Shown in pieces: positions 12,701-22,600 of a stretch of 64,000 nt of DNA; position 1 is the stretch's first letter, and every line of letters starts with the position of its first letter. The position numbers and the translations under genes were made by a program. The notes under the pieces are model-generated. The model was not told the DNA's origin. It was given only the letters and a program-made list of their open reading frames with translations, and made no database searches. This stretch comes from Lamellibrachia satsuma (lineage: Eukaryota > Annelida > Polychaeta > Sabellida > Siboglinidae): the NCBI GenBank assembly GCA_033239005.1, contig BSQZ01000015.1:10371501-10435500 (forward strand), read 5' to 3'.

Positions 12701-15700
12701 TGACTATTTATGTGTTTGTTCATATTATGATGTATCATGTAATAAACTTTTTAATTTTGCCACATTTCAATCGGCCAATTCTTTCTTCACCATAATTTAT
12801 CCAAGCATGAAAACACTGAAACCATGTATATTAAATAATTATATTAGGAAAACCACCCCAAAGTAAAATGAACAAATACACATATTTTATTATTAATCTC
12901 TAAGAATTGTTAATGTTACGTGTTTTAGTATAGCTTTAAATAGCATGATACGTGATACACATGTCATTAGCATTCAGAAAAGCAAGCTTCACCTAGCTCT
13001 GCCCCTGGGGTTTCGCACCATAAACACTAATCGGGCTGATACAGTAAAAAATGCAAACATGTATCTGGCTTATTAAAATGCATTTTGGTGGGTAGTATAA
13101 TTTACTAATTTTTATTCTAGTTTCAAGAACATTATTACATGAGCAACAGACCTATTACCTTTAATATTTTTTAGTTGTTTTTTAAATAACATTCAGAAAA
13201 TGTTCCTGAAAAAGTGCTGTTTTCTCCCTAAATGTTCTTGAATTATACTTCATGCTTTCTGTATGAACACTGAGTGCAAGAGAGTGAACCACAGTGTGAG
13301 TACGTCAAACACAGTGCGAGTGAGTGAATCAAAGTGCAAGTGAGTGAACCAAAGTGAAAGTGAGTGAACCACAATCTGATTGCGTCAACCACAGTGTCAG
13401 TGGGTGAACCACAGTGCAAGTGAGTGAACCACAGTGCTAGTGAGTGAACCACAGTGCAAGTGAGTCAACCACAGTGTGAATGAGTCAACTACAGTGAGTT
13501 AACCAAAGTGAAAGTGAGTCAACCACAATCTCGTTGTGTCAACCACAGTGTGAATGAACCACAGTGCAAGTGAATGAACCATAGTGTGAGCGAGTGAATG
13601 AAAGTGCAAGTGAGTGAACGAAAGTGCAACTGAGTGAACCAAAGTGTGAGTGAGTGAAACAAAGTGTGAGTGAGTGAACCACAGTGCAAGTGAGTGAACC
13701 AAAGTACAAGTGAGTGAACCATAGTGTGAGTGAGTGAACCAAAGTGTGAGTGAGTGAACCAAAGTGCAAGTGAGTGTGAGTAAACCACAGTGTGCGTGAG
13801 TGAACCACATGCAAGTATGCAAGTGAGTGAACCACAGTGTGTGTGAGTGAACCACAGTGCTAGTGAGTGAACCACAGTGCAAGTGAGTCAACCACAGTGT
13901 GAATGAGTCAACCACAGCGCGAGTGAGTCAACCAAAGTGAAAGTGAGTCAACCACACTCATTGTGTCAACCACAGTGTGAATGAGTCAACCATAGTGCAA
14001 GTGAATGAATGAAAGTGTGAGCAAGTGAATGAAAGTGCAAGTGAGTGAACGAAAGTGCAACTGAGTGAACCACAGTGTGAGTGAGTGAACCACAGTGCAA
14101 GCGAGTGAACCAAAGTGCAAGTGAGTGAACCAAAGTGTGAGTGAGTGAACCACAGTGCAAGTGAGTGAACCAAAGTGCAAGTGAGTGACTCATAGTGTGA
14201 GTGAGTGAACCAAAGTGTGAGTGAGTGAAGCAAAGTGCAAGTGAGTGTGAGTGAACCACAGTGTGCGTGAATGAACCACATGCAAGTGAGTGAACCAAAG
14301 TGCAAGTGAGTGAACCATAGTGAGAGTGAGTGAACCACAGTGCAATTGAGTGAATCAAAGTGCAGGTGAGTGAACCACAGTGTGAGTGAGTGAACCAAAG
14401 TGCGAGTGAGTGAACCAAAGTGCGAGTGAGTGAATCAGAGTGTGATTGAGTGAACCACAGTGTGAATGAACCACAGTGCAAGTGAGTGAATCTAGGTATG
14501 AGTGTCTGAACCACAGTGTGAGTGAGTGAACCAAAGTGCAAGTGAGTGATCCACAGTGTGAGTGAGTGAACCAAAGTGCAAGTGAGTGAACCACAGTGTG
14601 AGTGAGTGAACAAAAGTGCAAATGAGTGAACCACAGTGTGAGTGAGTGAACCAAAGTGAAAGTGAGTGAACCACAATGTGATTGAGTGAACTAAAGTGCT
14701 AGTGAGTGAACCACAGTGTGATTGAGTGAACCAAAGTGCAAGTAAGTGAAACACAGCGTGAGTGAGTGAACCCCAGTGCATGTGAGTGAACCAAAGTGTG
14801 AGTGAATGAACCAAAGTGTGAGTGAGTGAACCGCAGTGCAAGTGAGTGAACCACAGTGCAAGTGAGTGAACCAAAGTGCAAGTGAGTGAACCATAGTGTG
14901 AGTGAGTGAACTACAGTGTGATTGAGTGAATCAAAGTGCAAGTGAGTGAACTACAGTGTGAGTGAGTGAACCAAGGTGCGAGTGAGTGAATCAGAGTGCG
15001 ATTGAGTGAACCACAGTGCAAGTGAGTGAATCTAGGTATGAGTATCTGAACCACAGTGTGAGTGAGTGAACAAAAGTGCAAATGAGTGAAACACAGTGTG
15101 ACTGAGTGAACCAAAGTGCAAGTGAGTGAAACACAGTGTGAGTGAGTGAATAAAAGTGCAAATGAGTGAACCACAGTGTGAGTGAGTGAGTGAAACAAAG
15201 TGAAAGTGAGTGAACCACAATGTGATTGAGTGAACTAAAGTGCTAGTGAGTGAACCACAGTGTGATTTAGTGAACCAAAGTGCAAGTAAGTGAAACACAG
15301 CATGAGTGAGTGAACCCCAGTGCATGTGAGTGAACCAAAGTGTGAGTGAGTGAACCACAGTGCAAGTGAGTGAACCAAAGTGCAAGTGAGTGAACCATAG
15401 TGTGAGTGAGTGAACTACAGTGCGATTGAATGAATCAAAGTGCAAGTGAGTGAACCACAGTGTGAGTGAGTGAACCAAGGTGCGAGTGAGTGAATCAGAG
15501 TGCGATTGAGTGAACCACCGTGCATGTGAGTGAATCTAGGTATGAGTGTCTGAACCACAGTGTGAGTGAGTGAACCACAGTGTGAGTGAGTGAACAAAAG
15601 TGCAAATGAGTGAAACACAGTGTGACTGAGTGAACCAAAGTGCAAGTGAGTGAAACACAGTGTGAGTGAGTGAACCCCAGTGCATGTGAGTGAACCAAAT

Positions 15701-16572
15701 TGTGATTGAGTGAACCACAGCGTGAGTGAGTGAAACACAGCGTGAGTGAGTGAACCCCAGTGCATGTGAGTGAACCAAAGTGTGAATGAGTGATCTAAAG
15801 TGTGAGTGAATGAACCAAAGTGTGAGTGAGTGAACCACAGTGTGATTGAGTGAACCAAAGTGCAACTGAGTGAACCACAGTTTGAGTGAGTGAACCAAAG
15901 TGCAAGTGAGTGAATCAGTGTGAGTGAGTGAACCAAAGTGCAAGTGAGTGAACCACAGTGTGAGTGAGTGAACCATAGTCATAATGGTATGCTTTCAAAC
16001 CCAGCCTAGTCATGCTGCATCAATGGTGACTGAAATTAGTTATAGAGATGTAAATAAAAAGTATATATGTACAGCATTGTCTACAGCTTGGGGACTTATC
16101 AACGCAGCAGAAAACAGGCGTCTCACTTACTAGGTTAGTCAATCAAGTAGAGTAGAGTAACTCTGAGTTCAACTTGTTGTCTGACAGTGTCCTGAGGCCA
16201 TGCGTGGTGCCATGCGCCGGAGCCGCGATGACTTTGAGGACTATAACCCTACTGAGACACCGACTGAGAAGTCACTGGTGCGTCTGCACAAGCGCGTCAT
16301 TGCCTCGAGTCAGACCTACCAGCGCACTCAGTGTCAGTGGAGAGTGTTGGTCGACAAGGCCTTCAACCTTGAGGATGTCGCACTCAATGAGGCCAACACA
16401 AAGCATGTATTTGTGCGCTCATTTGGTAGCTACTCAGGCAAATGTAAGGCAGTCTACTCTCCTGTAGTAGGTAAGTTGGTCTGGCTTGTCTTGTGTGTTC
16501 ATTTAGAAACCCACTGTTCTAAGTTATAATGTCATTAGAGATCAATTGAGTACTTTTATTCAGCTGTTAGTG

Positions 16573-16612
<40 letters not shown>

Positions 16613-19600
16613 TGTGTTTACCAGTATGTAACTTTCTGGTGCTGGCGTATGTGTGGTAGAGTGGTACTGGTGCCGCTGGGTGATGCCACTCGTGTGATGT
16701 ATGTGTTGTAGAGTGGTACTGACCCTGCTGGGCGATGCCACTCGTGTGATGTATATGTTGTACAGTGGTATTGTTGCTGCTGGGTGATGCCACTTGTGTG
16801 ATGTATGTGTTGTAGAGTGGTACTGACCCTGCTGGGTTATGCCACTCGTATGACGCATGTGTTGTAAAATGGTACTGGTGCTGCTGGGTGATGCCACTTG
16901 TGTGATGTATGTGTTGTAGACTGGTGCTGGCGTATGCATTGTAGAGTGGTACTGGTGCTGCTGGGTGATGCTACTCGTGTAATGCATGTGTTGTAAAGTG
17001 GTACCGGTGCTGCTGTGTGATGCCACTCGTGTGATGCATGCATTGTAGAGTGGTACTGGTGCTGCTGGGTGATGCTACTCGTGTAATGTATGTGTTGTAG
17101 AGTGGTACTGGTGCTGCTGGGTGATGCCGCTTGTGTGATGCATGCATTGTAGAGTGGTACTGGTGCTTCTGGGTGATGCCACTCATGTGATGCATTTGTT
17201 GTAGAATGGTACTGGCGCTGCTGGGTGATGCCACTGATGCTGAAACTGCTCACAGTCATTTTCAGCATTGTCTCGGCAATGGTCGTCTGGTCGGAGTGTC
17301 TTTTCTTCATCCGATCACCTGTTCTCTCACTCTTTGCCATCTTCATTGACCTGGCTGGATACAACTACATTGCTATAGAGGTGAGCTTCATGTCAGCAAT
17401 CAGGGGCTTAGTTTTTTGTGGACCATTGTAGAAGTATTCCAGTTATGCACAATAATATAATAGCATTTGACACAAATGAAAGAAAATGTGTCATTTATAT
17501 TATATTTTCATATAGAGCAACTAATTTGTTCAAACTTTATTCACTTTGTAAATAATGGAAAAGAATTTTGGTGTGTCCGAAAATTTAGCAACATCCCCTT
17601 AAGACAAAACAAGTCATCATTTTGAGGCTATGCACCTAAAAGGGATAATAAAAACTAACCACGTGCAGCTAAGATCAAAAATATCATGCCAGTGGTTTAC
17701 TCAGAATGTGTTCTAAAATTGGGAGATTCCAGTCATTTCTCCAAATGATTGAGGGCTGATATGTTGACCAGTGCGACCGATAAGCGCATGTGCAGCTCTA
17801 TGAAATTGGGGTAACCTAGAGTGATTTGTTAAGGGAGGCCGGCATACACAACCAATGTAAAGTCACAAACAAACATGTTACTTTGCCAAAAAGAGGACTA
17901 GTTTAGTAAACAAAGGCCAAAATATGTTACATAAGTTGAGTTTTGATGTAGGGTTATCTAACAGTGTGGTATGGCCCATGAAATTAAGATGTGTGTTCAA
18001 CAAGGTATTCCTAGTAAACCACTGGCATGACATTCTTAATTGTAATTACAAATGGTGATGTTTTAGTAACTTTTATAGGTGCATAGGCCGAGATCCATGA
18101 CTTTTGTTTCGCTTTAATTTTGAAGGTGAAAGAAACTTGTCTGAATTAAATTGTCTGTCCTGCATATAACTCAAATTTGACTGTAGGATCTCTAATATAA
18201 ATGCATTTTATTGTTGTTGAAGTAGTAGTATGAAAGCCATGTTTGTGGTAATCTTTTTTATAAACCACCATTGTTTTAAAATCTTTATAAATGTGAAGAA
18301 AGTATCAGTGACATACTACTACCAGAAACCCTTCAGATACGTCTGTGTATTCACCTGTTCTGATGGTGTCATGTTGTCTCTGCCAGTCTGTCTGTCTGCC
18401 TGTCACCAGGTACTATGTCTGTCTGCAGGCAACGTCCTACCTAATCATTGCCTACCTGTGTGTGTGTGCCTACTACACCATCTTCAGAGTGCGAGTGTTC
18501 AACTACTACTACCTGGCGTCTCATCACCAGACAGACGAGAACAGCCTCATCTTCTGTGGCATGTATGTCTCATCAGACTACACATATATCTCAAGCCGAG
18601 TATCATCCACCACCAGTTATTGTGCTGCCATAATATTATGTTCTAGTGTTGCTGTGAGTAATGTATCCTCCTCGCTAAGCATTGTGGCCAAGTGGCATTA
18701 TTTCACTGTTCTTTCACTAGGTGTCACTACCAAACTCATATGAAGCACATTACGAAGAAAATGACTGATACTCCATTATGAAGCACACTTGCAGTAGTTT
18801 GGTGTGATAATTTAAACACTGTGTAATATCACCCAGAATGGCATTATCATGAGCACTTGCTTTCATGATGATAATTTATTTTAAATAAAGTAATAGTTAC
18901 ATATTTTGGTAACTTAAATTTTTTTTTACCAACGGACCCATTAAAGTCAATCTGTAAACCAATTAATTAAAAATAAAAGGCATAACCACTATATCACCAT
19001 GGTATAACCACTATATCACCATTGTATAACCACCGGGTTAAGTTAGCAACATGAAATTTGTATTCAGGTGTATTTTTATTGGAAAAAATACTGTTTGAAT
19101 AAAATGGTATTTCATCATCTCTGGTGATGTCTGCAAAGCAGCACTGTGTGAATTCAACACTGATTAATGTTGGCCCTGAGAGAAGAACACAGGAGCTGTG
19201 ATCTCTGCTTGCAGGCTGCTGTGTCGCCTCACCCCACCTCTCTGTCTCAACTTCCTCGGTCTCATCCACCTCGACAGTCACATCACCCAGCAGCCGAACA
19301 TCGTTGAGACCTCCTACACACAGGTGGGTCATCGTTGAGACCTCCTACACACAGGTGGGTTATCATTGAGACCTCCTACACACAGGTGGGTCATCGTTGA
19401 GACCTCCTACACACAGGTGGGTCATCGTTGAGACCTCCTACACACAGGTGGGTCATCGTTGAGACCTCCTACACACAGGTGGGTCATCGTTGAGACCTCC
19501 TACACACAGGTGGGTCATCGTTGAGATCTCCTACACACAGGTCGGTCATCATTGAGACCTCTTACACACAAGTGGGTCACACTACTTCAGCAAGTACAAT

Positions 19601-22600
19601 ATGTAACATTCACCACCAACTTCTAGTACATCTTTATGAATGAATCCTATGATGAATATGTGCAGCCAGATCAGAAACTATCTGTACTGTACGTTCAGAA
19701 CATGTTGAGAAAAGTGAGTTTCTAAAAAAACTGGGTGATGAATGTTGATACAACTGCCCTAACAGTGTGTGTTGATACAATTGCCCTAACAGTGTGTGTT
19801 GATACAACTGCCCTAACAGTGTGTGTTGATACAACTGCCCTAACAATGTGTGTTGATACAACTGCCCTAACAGTCTGTGTTGATGATTTCATGCAACAGT
19901 CCTAACGGTGTGTGTTGATACAACAGTCCTAACAGTGTGTGTTGATACAACAGTTCTAACAGTGTGTGTTGATACAACTGCCCTAACAGTCTGTGTTGAT
20001 GATTTCATGCAACAGTCCTAACAGTGTGTGTTGATACAACAGTCCTAACAGTGTGTGTTGATACAACAGTTCTAACAGCGTGTGTTGATACAACAGTTCT
20101 AACAGTGTGTGTTGATACAACTGCCCTAACAGTGTGTGTTGATACAACAGTTCTAACAGCGTGTGTTGATACAACAGTTCTAACAGTGTGTGTTGATACA
20201 ACTGCCCTAACAGTGTGTGTTGATACAACTGCCCTAACAGTGTGTGTTGATACAACAGTCCTAACAGTGTGTGTTGATACAACAGTCCTAACAGTGTGTT
20301 GATACAACTGCCTTAACAGTGTGTGTTGATACAACTGCCCTAACAGTGTGTGTTGATACAACTGCCCTAACAGTCTGTGTTGATGATTTCATGCAACAGT
20401 CCTAACAGTGTGTGTTGATACAACAGTTCTAGCAGTGTGTGTTGATACAACTGCCCTAACAGTCTGTGTTGATGATTTCATGCAACAGTCCTAACAGTGT
20501 GTGTTGATACAACAGTTCTAACAGCGTGTGTTGATACAACAGTTCTAACAGTGTGTGTTGATACAACTGCCCTAACAGTGTGTGTTGATACAACAGTCCT
20601 AACAGTGTGTGTTGATACAACAGTCCTAACAGTGTGTGTTGATACAACAGTCCTAACAGTGTGTTGATACAACTGCCTTAACAGTGTGTGTTGATACAAC
20701 TGCCCTAACAGTGTGTGTTGATACAACTGCCCTAACAGTCTGTGTTGATGATTTCATGCAACAGTCCTAACGGTGTGTGTTGATACAACAGTCCTAACAG
20801 TGTGTTGATACAACTGCCTTAACAGTGTGTGTTGATACAACTGCCCTAACAGTGTGTGTTGATACAACTGCCCTAACAGTCTGTGTTGATGATTTCATGC
20901 AACAGTCCTAACGGTGTGTGTTGATACAACAGTCCAAAAAGTGTGTGTTGATACAACAGTTCTAACAGTGTGTGTTGATACAACAGTTCTAACAGTGTGT
21001 GTTGATACAACTGCCCTGACAGTCTGTGTTGATGATTTCATGCAACAGTCCTAACAGTGTGTGTTGATACAACAGTCCTAACAGTGTGTGTTGATACAAC
21101 AGTTCTAACAGCGTGTGTTGATACAACAGTTCTAACAGTGTGTGTTGATACAACTGCCCTAACAGTGTGTGTTGATACAACTGCCCTAACAGTGTGTGTT
21201 GATACAACAGTCCTAACAGTGTGTGTTGATACAACAGTCCTAACAGTGTGTGTTGATACAACTGTCCTAACAGTGTGTGTTGATACAACTGCCATAACAG
21301 TGTGTGTTGGTACAACAGTCCTAACAGGGTGTGTTGATACAACAGTCCTAACAGGGTGTGTTGATACAACAGTCCTAACAGGGTGTGTTGATACAACAGT
21401 CGTAACAGTGTGTGTTGATACAACTGCCCTAACAGTGTGAGTTGATACAACAGTCCTAACAGTGTGTGTTGATACAACTGTCCTAATAGCGTGTGTTGAT
21501 ACAACAGTCCTAACAGTGTGTTGATACAACTGCCCTAACAGTGTGTGTTGATACAACTGCCCTAACAGTGTGTGTTGATACAACTGCCCTAACAGTGTGT
21601 GTTGATACAACTGCCCTAACAGTGTGTGTTGATACAACTGCCATAACAGTGTGTGTTGATACAACAGTCCTAACAGGGTGTGTTGATACAACTGTCCTAA
21701 TAGCGTGTGTTGATACAACAGTCTTAACATGGTGTGTTGATACAACTGCCCTAACAGTGTGTGTTGATACAACTGCCCTAACAGTGTGTGTTGATACAAC
21801 AGTCCTAACAGTGTGTGTTGATACAACTGCCCTAACAATATGTGTTGATACAATGCCCTAACAGCGTGTGTTGATAAAACAATCCTAACAGCATGTGTTG
21901 GTATGACTGCCCTAACAGCTTGTGTTGATATGAATGCCCTAACAGCCTGTGTTGATATGACAGCCCTAAAAGCCTGTATTGCTATGACTGCCCTAACAGC
22001 TTGTGTTGGTATGACTGCCCTAACAGCCTGTGTTGATATGACAGCCCTAACAGCCTGTGTTGATATGACTGCCCTAACAGCCTGTGTTGATATGACTGCC
22101 CTAACAGCCTGTGTTGATATGACTGCCCTAACAGCCTGTGTTGATATGACTGCCCTAACAGCCTGTGTTTGCTGCTTACACAGATCATGGGTCACATGGA
22201 TGTCATCTCGATTGTATCCGATGGATTCAACATCTACTTCCCGATTGCAATCGTTGTTCTGTGTTTCGCCACCTATTTCCGCCTTGGTAGCCGGTGCCTC
22301 CACCTGGTGGGCTTCCAGCAGTTTGTCGGTGATGATGACATGACCCTTGAACTTGTGCAAGAAGGCCGAATCCTCATGAAGCGAGGTGAGAATGATCTAT
22401 TTGTGTGTGTAACCAGGGTTGTTTGATTTAAATCATTGATTTAAATAATGATTTAAACAGACATTTACTATTTGTACGTAATGGTGCATGCACTGATCGT
22501 GAGAACATGTTATGTTTGGCAGAGCGCCGTAAGCGGGAACGCACAGCGGACACAGAGACGAGAAAGCGAACTTGGCAGGAGAAGTTTGGTGAGACCTCCC

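Noticed and set aside
13499..15982. Long minus-strand open frames of the HSLTLWFTH type
   Set aside because: They follow the 20-bp array and cycle through three frames. There is no start context, splice signal or family similarity.
21038..22360. 440-codon open frame on the minus strand
   Set aside because: It is translation of the 27-bp minisatellite (nine codons per unit) running into the antisense of LMBRD2 exon H.
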